Below, in pieces: positions 27,873 to 35,688 of a stretch of 54,350 nt of DNA. Made by a program: the position numbers and the translations under genes. This DNA comes from a virus: positions 1 through 54,350 of IMG/VR virus record IMGVR_UViG_3300008459_011941; one strand, given 5' to 3'. The notes beneath the pieces are model-generated. The model made no database searches. It saw only the letters and a list, made by a program, of their open reading frames with translations, and was not told where the DNA came from. Each line of letters opens with the position of its first letter. The first letter of the stretch is position 1.

Positions 27873-27895
27873 TAAAACATTATTTTTAAAATAAT

Positions 27896-27929
27896 AAAGG
27901 TGAACTTTGATAGTTCACCTTTTTTTATT
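27896..27929. terminator. Bidirectional terminator
   Basis: AAAGGTGAAC (27896-27905) pairs perfectly with GTTCACCTTT (27913-27922) around a 7-nt loop. T-runs flank it on the plus side and A-runs on the other, so it can serve both the rightward unit and the converging Nudix gene. Confidence 0.85.
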
Positions 27930-28353
27930 TCATTTTATTTATAATCTTTTTAAGGTCATCGCCTCTTGTTTCAAACATCAATTTACATGCTGGTAACAAA
28001 TCTTCCGGTAATTCATCTAAGGAAAACCACCCATAATCAGTATTTTCTTCATTAAGGATGGGTACAAACTTGTTATCAAAAAACCCTATGTAAGTGTAAA
28101 ATTTAAGGTATTTATTTTCGTTTATAAAGAATGGGAGTTTGCTGAGTTGATAAGAGGTGTCTGGTTGAACTTCTTCCTTAAATTCTCTTATCGCTGCCAC
28201 TCTAGTATTTTCATCTTCTGGATCTTTTTTACCTCCTACAACTGCCCATTTATTGGGGTTGGGTACTAAATTGCTTCTTTTAATAAGTAAAATTTCACCT
28301 GTATTCTTATCTACGGCTAATATTCCGGCAGCTATTAACTTTTTGTTGTTCAT
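27925..28353 (-). CDS. Nudix hydrolase with a lengthened box
   Basis: A 142-residue Nudix protein. The box runs GGKKDPEDENTRVAAIREFKEEV, with Gly, Glu and the REFKEE metal-binding core all in place, but there are two extra residues between the first Glu and Arg compared with the usual G-x5-E-x7-RE pattern. The strand before it (AVDKNTGEILLIKRSN) is typical. Nudix enzymes cleave nucleoside diphosphates linked to another group; phage members may clean up nucleotides, NAD derivatives or mRNA caps. The substrate cannot be read here. It stands alone on the minus strand between two rightward units. Confidence 0.8.
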   Translation of the reverse strand: MNNKKLIAAGILAVDKNTGEILLIKRSNLVPNPNKWAVVGGKKDPEDENTRVAAIREFKEEVQPDTSYQLSKLPFFINENKYLKFYTYIGFFDNKFVPILNEENTDYGWFSLDELPEDLLPACKLMFETRGDDLKKIINKMK

Positions 28354-28421
28354 AACAATAAATATATCGTATTTATGTAAATTTTATAATTTTTAAATAT
28401 GTTTGTCAAAAATATTTATTA

Positions 28422-28844
28422 ATGGAAAAAACTAAAGAGATTTTAATCAAATTATATTTGAATTTTTCAGAAAATGAATTTTCGAATTTTGGTGATGATT
28501 TATTTAATCAATCAGATTTAAGATCCGCTATTTGTGAAGTTCTGGATAATCAGGAAATTTTTATTATTGATTTAGCTGTTTACATAAATCAAATAAAGAA
28601 GAAAATTGATTATGAAGAGGATGATAAAGCGTATATGAAAAAATTACGTTCACTATGGGATAGTTTTTCTGTAAATGATTTATATGATTTAAAAGATAAG
28701 TGTGATAATAATTCCATAAAAAATATCATACAAAAAATGATAATTCTTAAAAATGCTTTCAAAAAATTTAATCAAGAAGTTGTAGATATAGATTATGAAG
28801 ATTACTTTTATGAACAAAATAAATTAATCAATTTAATTCTATGA
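28422..28844 (+). CDS. Unknown acidic protein (140 aa)
   Basis: No family recognised. The protein is strongly helical and acidic, with Asp/Glu/Asn/Lys-rich amphipathic segments (FSENEFSNFGDDLFN, NQIKKKIDYEEDDKAYM). There is no membrane segment, signal peptide or metal motif. Its TGA stop overlaps the ATG of the next gene (ATGA), which points to coupled translation. A TATGTTTG sequence at 28398 could be a -7 element, but no convincing -33 partner was found. Confidence 0.5.
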   Translation: MEKTKEILIKLYLNFSENEFSNFGDDLFNQSDLRSAICEVLDNQEIFIIDLAVYINQIKKKIDYEEDDKAYMKKLRSLWDSFSVNDLYDLKDKCDNNSIKNIIQKMIILKNAFKKFNQEVVDIDYEDYFYEQNKLINLIL

Positions 28845-29137
28845 ACGAAAAAACTTATCCGAAAATTTATAGAGATAAGCTAAATAGAATTAATTACATA
28901 CTACAAAACGAGTTTCAAAAAATTATCTATACATTTTATGGAGAAACAAAAAACATAAAAATTAAATATGTTTATTTCAGGAAAAATGTATATTTTGATG
29001 CTTTCTCAAAATCTGGACACTTGATATTTTCTACATTCGAAGATAATTACAGTTCCACAGTTGAAAAAAAATATGATGGAACAATAAGTTTTATCATTCA
29101 TCCAGAAAAAATTAAAATCATAAACCAAATAAAATAA
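28841..29137 (+). CDS. Unknown small protein (98 aa)
   Basis: A 98-residue basic protein that starts within the stop of the previous gene (ATGA overlap) and ends 1 nt before the dUTPase ATG. Beta-type alternation is visible (KIKYVYFRKNVYFDAF, SFIIHPEKIKII). No motif allows a function to be named. The tight packing makes it part of a 28422-29564 operon ending in dUTPase. Confidence 0.5.
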   Translation: MNEKTYPKIYRDKLNRINYILQNEFQKIIYTFYGETKNIKIKYVYFRKNVYFDAFSKSGHLIFSTFEDNYSSTVEKKYDGTISFIIHPEKIKIINQIK

Positions 29138-29138
29138 T

Positions 29139-29564
29139 ATGTTAATCAAAATTAAAAAATTAGACCCCAACGCAATTATTCCAAGTTATGCTAAAATGGG
29201 TGATGCAGGAATGGATTTGACTGCATTATCTTTAACTGTAGATCCCAATGGATTCTATACTGAGTATGGAACTGGATTAGCGATTGAAATTCCTGATGGT
29301 TATGCTGGATTTATTTTTCCTCGAAGCTCTGCAAGTAAAACTTCTCAAATTCAAGCTAATTGTGTTGGTGTAATAGATTCGGGTTATCGTGGTGAGATTA
29401 AAGTAAGATTGAAAGAACTTGGTAATCCTCGGAAATTATATCAAATAGGTGATAGAATTGCTCAAATAATTATTATGCCTGTTCCAAATGTAATTTTTGA
29501 AGAGGTTGATGAATTGAATACTACTGATAGAGGAGAAGGTGGTTTTGGTAGCACAGGCAACTAA
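29139..29564 (+). CDS. dut: dUTP diphosphatase (dUTPase)
   Basis: All five motifs of the trimeric dUTPase family are present in 141 residues, the usual length: GDAGMDLTAL (motif 1), PRSSASK (2), GVIDSGYRGEIKV (3, with the catalytic Asp and the Tyr that excludes ribose), GDRIAQIII (4) and GEGGFGSTG (5, the mobile C-terminal arm that closes on the substrate). It converts dUTP to dUMP and pyrophosphate, keeping uracil out of phage DNA and feeding thymidylate synthesis. It is the third gene of a tight operon with two unknown proteins. Confidence 0.95.
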   Translation: MLIKIKKLDPNAIIPSYAKMGDAGMDLTALSLTVDPNGFYTEYGTGLAIEIPDGYAGFIFPRSSASKTSQIQANCVGVIDSGYRGEIKVRLKELGNPRKLYQIGDRIAQIIIMPVPNVIFEEVDELNTTDRGEGGFGSTGN

Positions 29565-29608
29565 ACTACAAATTTCAAAATATTAATTTAAATTTAAAAA
29601 TAAAAAAT

Positions 29609-30949
29609 ATGGCTATAGAAGATTTGGATGACTCTAAATTATTATTTCCTTCTGATGGGAATAACAATAAAAAAAATAGATCAAACACTCCGCTGTTAGA
29701 TAATTTTGGAAAAGATATTACAAAATTAGCTGCTTCTGGAAAAATTGAACCTGCAGTAGGAAGAGAAAATGAAGTAGATAGAATTATTCAAATTTTAAGT
29801 AGAAAGAAAAAGAATAATCCTGTATTAGTTGGTCAACCCGGTGTAGGTAAAACTGCGATTGTAGAATCTCTTGCAAATAAAATAGTTGATAAAAAGGTTA
29901 GTGTTGTTCTTCATGATAAAAGAATAGTAAGCTTAGATATTTCACTCATAGTTGCCGGAACAAAATACAGAGGTCAGTTTGAGGAAAGGATGAAAGCAAT
30001 TATGGATGAAATTGAAAATAATCCTAACATTATTTTATTTATTGATGAATTACACACCATAATTGGTGCTGGTAATTCTGCTGGATCTTTAGATGTTTCT
30101 AATATTATAAAACCTGCTCTTGCAAGAGGTACAATGCAAATTATAGGTGCTACAACAATTGAAGAATATAAAAAATCGATTGAAAAAGATGGGGCTATGG
30201 AAAGAAGGTTTCAAAAAGTAATGATTGAGGAACCCTCTATTGAAGAAACTAAAACTATTCTTAATAACATTAAAGGAATTTATGAGGATTTTCATAATGT
30301 TACTTTTGATGCCGAAGCAATAACATCTGCAGTAGATTATTCTGTTAGATATATTACCAATAGATTTTTACCAGATAAAGCGATCGATATTATTGATGAA
30401 GCAGGTGCTAGATTACATTTGGATAATCTCCACTTACCAGTAGAATTAGAAGTTCTTGAAAATAAATTGAATGATCTTAAGAACGAAAAAAACGAAGTAA
30501 TAAAATCTCAAAAATATGAGCAAGCTGCTAAGATCAGAGACAAGGAGAGAGATTTAATAAAAGAAATAGAGATTTTTAAATACAACTGGCAAAATCAACA
30601 AAAAACCAAAAGGGTTCCTGTCACAGAACATGATATTGCGAGAGTCGTTTCAAAAATGATTGGAATTCCGGTAACTCAAATCACAGAAAGTGAAGGTGTT
30701 CGTCTAATGAAAATGGGTGAAGAGTTGAAAAAAAGGGTTATTGGACAGGATGAAGCAATTGAAAAAATATCCGAATCTATTCAGCGATCAAGATCTGGAT
30801 TGAGTAATCCAAAAAAACCTATTGCAAGTTTTTTGTTTCTTGGTTCAACTGGTATTGGTAAGTGTTTAGGAAAAAATACAGAAATAACAATAATGGCTGA
30901 TGATATTTTAATAAATAAAATATTAGAAAACAGAAAAAACAAAAATTAA
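29609..30949 (+). CDS. ClpC-like AAA+ ATPase, N-half fused to N-intein
   Basis: Residues 1-418 are the first half of a ClpA/ClpC-type double AAA+ unfoldase without the usual N-domain: AAA-1 Walker A GQPGVGKTA (about 75), Walker B ILFIDELHT (about 143), a UVR-like middle segment SQKYEQAAKIRDKERDL (about 300, typical of ClpC) and the start of AAA-2 up to GSTGIGK. At Cys419 the sequence turns into an intein start (CLGKNTEITI) and stops after 28 intein residues. The other half of protein and intein lies at 32103, beyond an endonuclease gene. Trans-splicing would restore GSTGIGKT. Alone this half cannot have a working second ATP site. Confidence 0.92.
   Translation: MAIEDLDDSKLLFPSDGNNNKKNRSNTPLLDNFGKDITKLAASGKIEPAVGRENEVDRIIQILSRKKKNNPVLVGQPGVGKTAIVESLANKIVDKKVSVVLHDKRIVSLDISLIVAGTKYRGQFEERMKAIMDEIENNPNIILFIDELHTIIGAGNSAGSLDVSNIIKPALARGTMQIIGATTIEEYKKSIEKDGAMERRFQKVMIEEPSIEETKTILNNIKGIYEDFHNVTFDAEAITSAVDYSVRYITNRFLPDKAIDIIDEAGARLHLDNLHLPVELEVLENKLNDLKNEKNEVIKSQKYEQAAKIRDKERDLIKEIEIFKYNWQNQQKTKRVPVTEHDIARVVSKMIGIPVTQITESEGVRLMKMGEELKKRVIGQDEAIEKISESIQRSRSGLSNPKKPIASFLFLGSTGIGKCLGKNTEITIMADDILINKILENRKNKN
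30863..30946 (+). other. N-intein fragment (28 residues)
   Basis: The fragment begins with Cys419, directly after the Walker A lysine, and carries the block A pattern CLGKNTEITI. It ends before block B. Canonical split inteins have N-pieces of about 90-110 residues; this length matches the atypically split inteins, such as the viral TerL type with about 25 residues. Cys1 would make the first N-to-S shift. Confidence 0.85.
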
Positions 30950-31000
30950 CACTATTTAGGTTTAACAGGGATAGGAAAATTAGTATCCCTGTATTCCTAA
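30950..31000 (+). other. Walker A-like relic and hairpin between N-half and endonuclease gene
   Basis: Directly after the TAA of the N-half, in the same frame, 17 codons encode HYLGLTGIGKLVSLYS and a stop, followed at once by the endonuclease ATG. LGLTGIGK matches the intact site LGSTGIGK in seven of eight residues, with most codons differing at third positions. The DNA also forms a hairpin: ACAGGGATA (30965-30973) pairs with TATCCCTGT (30984-30992), and TTAGG (30956-30960) with CCTAA (30996-31000). The hairpin abuts the ATG at 31001 and could hold back endonuclease translation. Confidence 0.7.
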
Positions 31001-32098
31001 ATGATAATTAAAAGTAGAAAAAAAGTATTGTTCAATATCGAATCAATAGAAGAGTTTGAAAAATATTTAAGTAAAGAGATTAAGAATTTCAAAAATTTAA
31101 ATAATTTAGAAAAAGGACAAAGAGAAAATCTTATAGTTGCTCTTTCAGAAAAAAATGAAATAGGTATAAAAAAATTCAGAAATATATTTGTAAAAAATTA
31201 TATTAATTGTAAAACACTTTTTAATAAAAAATATTGGTTAGAAAGGGGTTATTCTCACGAAGAGGCAGTTAGTGAAATTTTTAAAATTCAAAAAATTAAC
31301 AACATAAAAGCGGTTGAAGTAATGCAAGATTTAAAAAAATATGATCTTAATAATTACAAAAAAAAAAGAAATATCTATGTTGAGTATTGGATAGAAAAAG
31401 GATTCACTATTGAAGAAGCAAAAATAAAATTAAAAGAAAGACAATCAACTTTTTCACTTGAAAAACTTAAATTAAAATATGGCGAGAAAGAAGGTTTAAT
31501 CAAATTCAATCAACGTAATGATAAGTGGCAAAATAGTCTTTATAGTAAAATGACTTTTGAACAAAAAAATGAATTTGAAAAAAGCAAGTGTATAACCAAA
31601 GATAAAATGGTTTCTAAGTACGGTGAAAAATTGGCTACAGAAAAATGGGAAAATTATATTAAGACTCACTCAAATATGTGGAATGCGTCTGGTATATCAA
31701 AAAAATACATTGATGAAATTCTATCTATTATTGGACCTGATGAAATTGAAACTGAAACCATATTTTACGGTTCAGATATAAAAAGTGAATTTTACCTATA
31801 TGACAAAGAAACGATGTCTTTGTATTGGTATGATCTCACTTTTTTTGATAGAAAAAAAATAATAGAATTTGACGGTATTCACGTACATCCGGATCCAAAT
31901 GCTCTTGAAAATGAACGTTTAAATTGGAAACAAGCGTACACAAATAAAAGTTATGAAGAAGCTTTGTCAAAAGATATAGCTAAAGAACAATTTGCAATAA
32001 AAAATGGTTTTGAAGTACTTAGAATTAGATTACCAAAACATTCAACAAATACAATAAAAGAGTCTATTGATAAATGCATAAAATTTATAAAAAAATAA
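31001..32098 (+). CDS. Free-standing Vsr-like homing endonuclease
   Basis: A 365-residue endonuclease gene sits inside the fractured ClpC-like gene. The N-terminal two thirds contain repeated short DNA-binding-type modules: YWLERGYSHEEAVSEI and YWIEKGFTIEEAKIKL, then LKYGEKEGLIKFNQR and SKYGEKLATEKWENY. The C-terminus has a PD-(D/E)xK/Vsr-like core: Asp278 in WYDLTFFDRKK, then IIEFDGIHVHP (Glu289, Asp291, His294, His296), then KDIAKEQFAIKNGFEVLRIR. Endonucleases of this type occupy fractured phage genes with split inteins and are thought to spread the whole insertion. Base composition is even more A-rich than its neighbours. It is in frame with the N-half but separated from it by stops. Confidence 0.8.
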   Translation: MIIKSRKKVLFNIESIEEFEKYLSKEIKNFKNLNNLEKGQRENLIVALSEKNEIGIKKFRNIFVKNYINCKTLFNKKYWLERGYSHEEAVSEIFKIQKINNIKAVEVMQDLKKYDLNNYKKKRNIYVEYWIEKGFTIEEAKIKLKERQSTFSLEKLKLKYGEKEGLIKFNQRNDKWQNSLYSKMTFEQKNEFEKSKCITKDKMVSKYGEKLATEKWENYIKTHSNMWNASGISKKYIDEILSIIGPDEIETETIFYGSDIKSEFYLYDKETMSLYWYDLTFFDRKKIIEFDGIHVHPDPNALENERLNWKQAYTNKSYEEALSKDIAKEQFAIKNGFEVLRIRLPKHSTNTIKESIDKCIKFIKK

Positions 32099-32102
32099 TA
32101 AA

Positions 32103-32519
32103 ATGATTGAATTAAAAGTAAAAATAGAAGAGATATTCGAAGCAGTTTCTCAATTAGAAGCTCAAGAATTTATTCCAGAAAAAGAGATTTTTCAAAAATC
32201 TAAAATAATGGTCAAAAACGAATTTGGTAAATGGATAAATGTTTTAGGTATGATCACAAAAAAAGATCAAGTTCGTGAAATTAAATTTTCTGATGGAAGC
32301 TTCTGTGTAGTTGCAGATAATCACAAAATACGTAAAGAAAAGAATGAATGTTGTTTAGTTTCTAATTTGTTGATCGGAGATTTTGTTGAAAAGGCAGATG
32401 AAAGTAAAATTTCTGTAATTAGCAACAATTTAACAGGTGAAATTGAAACTGTTTTTGATATGCACGTTGATTCTGAAACTCATTTATATCAAACAGAAAA
32501 TGGAATTGTACATCACAAC
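32103..32519 (+). other. C-intein fragment (139 residues)
   Basis: The fragment contains a block B-like segment (KFSDGSFCVVADNHKIR, with the conserved His but Ala where Thr is usual), block F (ETVFDMHVDSETHLYQ) and block G (NGIVHHN followed by Thr). The last two residues, His138 and Asn139, are the expected catalytic pair for Asn cyclisation, and the +1 residue is Thr. No endonuclease domain is present within it. Confidence 0.88.
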
Positions 32520-33362
32520 ACAGAATTATCTAAAGCACTATCTGAATATTTATTTAATGATGAAGATTCGCTAATTAGAATTGACATGAGTGAATATATG
32601 GAACCACATAGTGTATCAAAATTAATAGGTGCTCCTCCGGGATATGTTGGTCATGGTGATGGCGGTCAATTGACTGAAAAAGTTAGAAATAAACCTTATA
32701 GTATTGTTTTATTTGATGAAATAGAAAAGGGTCATAAAGATGTGATAAATATTTTATTACAGCTTTTGGATGAAGGAAAATTGACTGATGGAGACGGTGT
32801 TGAAATTAATTTTAAAAATACTGTGGTTATTATGACATCAAATATTGGAACGCAAGAAATTACTGAAAACAAACCAGTAGGATTCAATTCAGATCTTTTG
32901 AAAAATAATCTTGAAAACCAAAGGATAATTGAAAAGGCATTAAAAAAACATTTCAGACCGGAGTTGCTTAATAGAATTGATGATGTTGTTATATTCCAAA
33001 AATTGACCCAAGATAATGTATTAGATATCGTAAAAATTCATTTAAGAAACTTTGAAAAAAATGTTATTTCTCAAGGAATAAATGTTGAATTTACAGATAA
33101 AATGATTGATTTTATTGGTGAAGAAGGTTATTCTGACGAATATGGAGCAAGGCCTATTCTTAGAGTTATAACAAAATTTGTTGAAACTCCTTTGTCTAAA
33201 GAATTACTTCTCAAAAAAATTATAAAAGGTGATGATATTATCATTGATTTTGACAAAGAAAAAGGAACTTTAATTTCTAAAAGAGAAGAAAAAAAAGAAA
33301 CCAAAGTTAAAAATGTTGTCAAAAAAAAGGTTACGAGAAAAAAGAAAGAGGATAATATTTAA
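32103..33362 (+). CDS. C-intein fused to ClpC-like AAA+ ATPase, C-half
   Basis: Residues 1-139 are the C-intein, ending HHN. From Thr140 the protein is the second half of AAA-2: it resumes at TELSKALSEYLF, so splicing joins GSTGIGK to T and rebuilds Walker A. It continues with GAPPGYVGH (pore loop region), Walker B IVLFDEIEKGH, a KPVGFNSD stretch where ClpC proteins carry the ClpP-docking loop, and arginine finger RPELLNRIDD, and ends in a very basic tail. Spliced length is 418 plus 280, or 698 residues. It starts 4 nt after the endonuclease stop. It may dock on host ClpP; this is inference. Confidence 0.92.
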   Translation: MIELKVKIEEIFEAVSQLEAQEFIPEKEIFQKSKIMVKNEFGKWINVLGMITKKDQVREIKFSDGSFCVVADNHKIRKEKNECCLVSNLLIGDFVEKADESKISVISNNLTGEIETVFDMHVDSETHLYQTENGIVHHNTELSKALSEYLFNDEDSLIRIDMSEYMEPHSVSKLIGAPPGYVGHGDGGQLTEKVRNKPYSIVLFDEIEKGHKDVINILLQLLDEGKLTDGDGVEINFKNTVVIMTSNIGTQEITENKPVGFNSDLLKNNLENQRIIEKALKKHFRPELLNRIDDVVIFQKLTQDNVLDIVKIHLRNFEKNVISQGINVEFTDKMIDFIGEEGYSDEYGARPILRVITKFVETPLSKELLLKKIIKGDDIIIDFDKEKGTLISKREEKKETKVKNVVKKKVTRKKKEDNI

Positions 33363-33402
33363 TATTTTATTTCTCGGTTCATTCTATTATTTTTATTAAA
33401 TA

Positions 33403-34521
33403 ATGAATGATGATTTTTACACATTATTGGGTTTAACTAAGGATGCCAGTCAGGATGATATAAAAAAAGCTTATAGATCTTTAAGTAAAAAATATCATCC
33501 TGATTTAAACCCTAACAATAAAGAAGCCGAAGAAAAATTTAAAAAAATTAACGAGGCTTATTCTGTTTTAAGCGAACCAGAAAAAAGAAAACAATACGAT
33601 AATAGAGGTTCTGGTTTTGGGAATTTTTCAAATTTCAACCAAGGTTTTTCAAACTTCGATTTTTTCTCTGATTTCTTTAATTTTAGAAATAATAATCAGA
33701 GACCTCAACAACAAAACCAAAAAGGTTCTGACTTAAGAATCAAATTGTCTTTTTCTTTAGAGGAAGTTGTACATGGTTCTAGAAAAACAATTAAATATAA
33801 TAGAAATGTTTGTTGTTCATCTTGCAAAGGAAATGGTTCTAAAGAAGGTATTTCTTTGAAAACATGTAATAATTGTAACGGACAAGGAAGTGTTATTAAT
33901 GTTGTACAAACTCCTTTTGGTAGAATTCAAACTTCGAACCATTGCAATATTTGTAATGGTGCAGGAAAAATAATAAATGAAATTTGTAATAGTTGTGGAG
34001 CTAGAGGAATAAAAGAAAACTTTGAAAATATTGAAATAAACGTACCTCCCGGAATTACTGAAGGATTTGTTTATAAGATCGAGAATGGTGGAAACTTTAA
34101 TAATTCTCCTAACTCAATTCCCGGTGATTTGATAATACTTTGCACAATATCAGAACACATTATTTATAAAAAATTCAATAATGATATTCATAGAGATGTA
34201 TTTATAAATTTTATTGATGCTATAACGGGAACTGATAATTTTATTATAAATGTTTTTGGTGAGGACATAAGAATTAAGATTGATCCAAATACTGACAATG
34301 GTAAAATATTAAGACTAAAAGGAAAAGGATTGCCCAATAACGGAAGTTATGGAGATTTATACGTTCATATAAATGTTTTTGTTCCAAAAAATTTAGATGT
34401 GAATACCTTAAATGTACTTTCACAAATAAAAGAAAAAATAGAACCTACCATTGAAAATATTAATCCAGAAATTGGCTTTTTAAACAAATCATTGAAAATC
34501 AATTCACTGTATAATAATTAA
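33403..34521 (+). CDS. dnaJ: DnaJ-type Hsp40 co-chaperone
   Basis: A full-length type I DnaJ of 372 residues. J domain 1-68 with HPD at 32-34; Gly/Phe-rich linker of about 69-105 (FGNFSNF, FFSDFFNF); cysteine-rich zinc domain with CSSCKGNG, CNNCNGQG, CNICNGAG and CNSCGARG; then the two beta C-terminal substrate domains (NVPPGITEG, LKGKGLPN). It stimulates DnaK ATPase and hands over clients. No DnaK or GrpE is in the window, so it would use host DnaK. Its place right after the ClpC-like ATPase suggests a phage protein-quality module, perhaps for virion assembly or host takeover. Confidence 0.93.
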   Translation: MNDDFYTLLGLTKDASQDDIKKAYRSLSKKYHPDLNPNNKEAEEKFKKINEAYSVLSEPEKRKQYDNRGSGFGNFSNFNQGFSNFDFFSDFFNFRNNNQRPQQQNQKGSDLRIKLSFSLEEVVHGSRKTIKYNRNVCCSSCKGNGSKEGISLKTCNNCNGQGSVINVVQTPFGRIQTSNHCNICNGAGKIINEICNSCGARGIKENFENIEINVPPGITEGFVYKIENGGNFNNSPNSIPGDLIILCTISEHIIYKKFNNDIHRDVFINFIDAITGTDNFIINVFGEDIRIKIDPNTDNGKILRLKGKGLPNNGSYGDLYVHINVFVPKNLDVNTLNVLSQIKEKIEPTIENINPEIGFLNKSLKINSLYNN

Positions 34522-34561
34522 AAAAAAATAAAATAATATTTATTATAAAACACTTAAAAAA

Positions 34562-34885
34562 ATGGAAAAAATAAACAAAATTTTAGGTAAGTATGGAATA
34601 ATCATGCTTCTTGTGTTCAGTATTTTGACATTCTTTAACACTTGTGGAACAAAAAGTTCAATAAAGCAAACAAATAAAAGAATTGATGAATTAGAGAAAA
34701 GAGATTCTTTGAATATGGAAATTCTCTCAATTGAAAGAGAAATAAGTATTTTGAAAACATCAAGAGAAATTGTCTATACTAATAATGCAATTGTTAGAAC
34801 AACAGCTAGGCCGGATGATGTAATGAATGACTATTCTAGAAAAATAGATGAGTTACAGAAAAAATTAGATAAGTTGAAGAAATGA
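34562..34885 (+). CDS. Membrane-anchored coiled-coil protein (107 aa)
   Basis: The N-terminus has one strong hydrophobic segment, YGIIMLLVFSILTFFN (about residues 12-27), followed at once by TCGT and then charged heptad-like sequence (INKRIDELEKRDSL, RKIDELQKKLDKLKK) to the end. This fits a single-pass inner-membrane protein with a cytoplasmic or periplasmic coiled coil. The Cys after the hydrophobic stretch is not in a convincing lipobox. Its stop overlaps the GIY-YIG gene ATG (ATGA). Spanin or antiholin roles come to mind but nothing in the sequence supports them specifically. Confidence 0.6.
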   Translation: MEKINKILGKYGIIMLLVFSILTFFNTCGTKSSIKQTNKRIDELEKRDSLNMEILSIEREISILKTSREIVYTNNAIVRTTARPDDVMNDYSRKIDELQKKLDKLKK

Positions 34886-35688
34886 TAATTTACAAAACTA
34901 CAAATCTTTTAAATGGTAAGATATATATAGGTAAGGATAAGAAAAATAATAAAAATTATTTGGGTAGTGGAGTTGCCTTAAAAGAGAGTATAAAAAAATA
35001 CGGAAAAAATAATTTTAAAAAAGAAATTATTTGTTTTTGTAATAATTTAGAAGAGTTGAATGAAAAAGAAAAATATTATATTAAATTTTACAATTCTCAA
35101 GATAAAAATATTGGATATAATATAACTGAAGGGGGCGATGGTAATAGTTTGAGTTGGAATGGTCCAAAATTGACTGATTCTCATAAACAAAATATATCAG
35201 ATGGTTTAAAAAAATCAGATAAATTTAAGAAAATGTGGGAAGGCGATGAACACAAGAAAAAATTAAAGGAATCTAGGGCAAAATCAGAAAAAGTTAAGAA
35301 AATTATAGAATCTCAAGATTGGAAAAATAAAATTAGTGAATCAGTGAAAAATTCAGAAAAATTTAAGGAGGCTATTAAAAACCCAGAAAGATCTCAAAAA
35401 ATTAGTAAATCAATGTTGGAATCAGAAATTTTAAAAAAATCTAGATCGTCTAATGAATTTAAGGAAAAATGTAGTGTATGGCAAAAAGGCAAGAAAAGAT
35501 CACCGGAATTTTTAAAAAAATTTAATGAATCAAGAGCTAAAACATTCGAAGCAAAAAATAAAGAAAAAAAAGATAATTTGTTAAAAATATTACAAGAAAA
35601 TGATTTTGATATTTTAGATACTTCAAAAAAACTAAATATAACAACCTTTTCTGTATATAGATTAATTAAAAAATTTAATTTAAGATGA
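34882..35688 (+). CDS. GIY-YIG homing endonuclease
   Basis: The first 90 residues form a GIY-YIG nuclease domain: IYKTTNLLNGKIYIGK (3-18), an Arg/Lys-rich helix, a Glu-rich segment ELNEKEKYYI with the probable catalytic Glu, and GYNITEGG (78-85). After that come repeated NUMOD3-like basic units (K-x-S-E-K-x-K-K and similar) that bind DNA in Seg-type enzymes, and a final helix-turn-helix-like stretch (DTSKKLNITTFSVYRLIKKF). Both ends overlap the neighbouring genes by 4 nt (ATGA), so it sits in the operon without breaking either neighbour. Confidence 0.88.
   Translation: MIIYKTTNLLNGKIYIGKDKKNNKNYLGSGVALKESIKKYGKNNFKKEIICFCNNLEELNEKEKYYIKFYNSQDKNIGYNITEGGDGNSLSWNGPKLTDSHKQNISDGLKKSDKFKKMWEGDEHKKKLKESRAKSEKVKKIIESQDWKNKISESVKNSEKFKEAIKNPERSQKISKSMLESEILKKSRSSNEFKEKCSVWQKGKKRSPEFLKKFNESRAKTFEAKNKEKKDNLLKILQENDFDILDTSKKLNITTFSVYRLIKKFNLR

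Noticed and set aside
28398-28405. TATGTTTG as a host promoter for the gene at 28422
   Set aside because: It fits the -7 element but no TTTG or TTG is found 17-23 nt upstream, so it was not listed as a promoter.
30949-31001. T4 gene 60-style translational bypass joining the N-half to the endonuclease frame
   Set aside because: The two frames are in phase, but there are two in-frame stops, no matched take-off and landing codons, and the intein ends at each side give a better explanation through trans-splicing.
29609-33362. Sequencing or assembly error splitting one clp gene
   Set aside because: The break falls exactly at an intein insertion point, with Cys at one side and His-Asn-Thr at the other, and a complete gene fills the gap.
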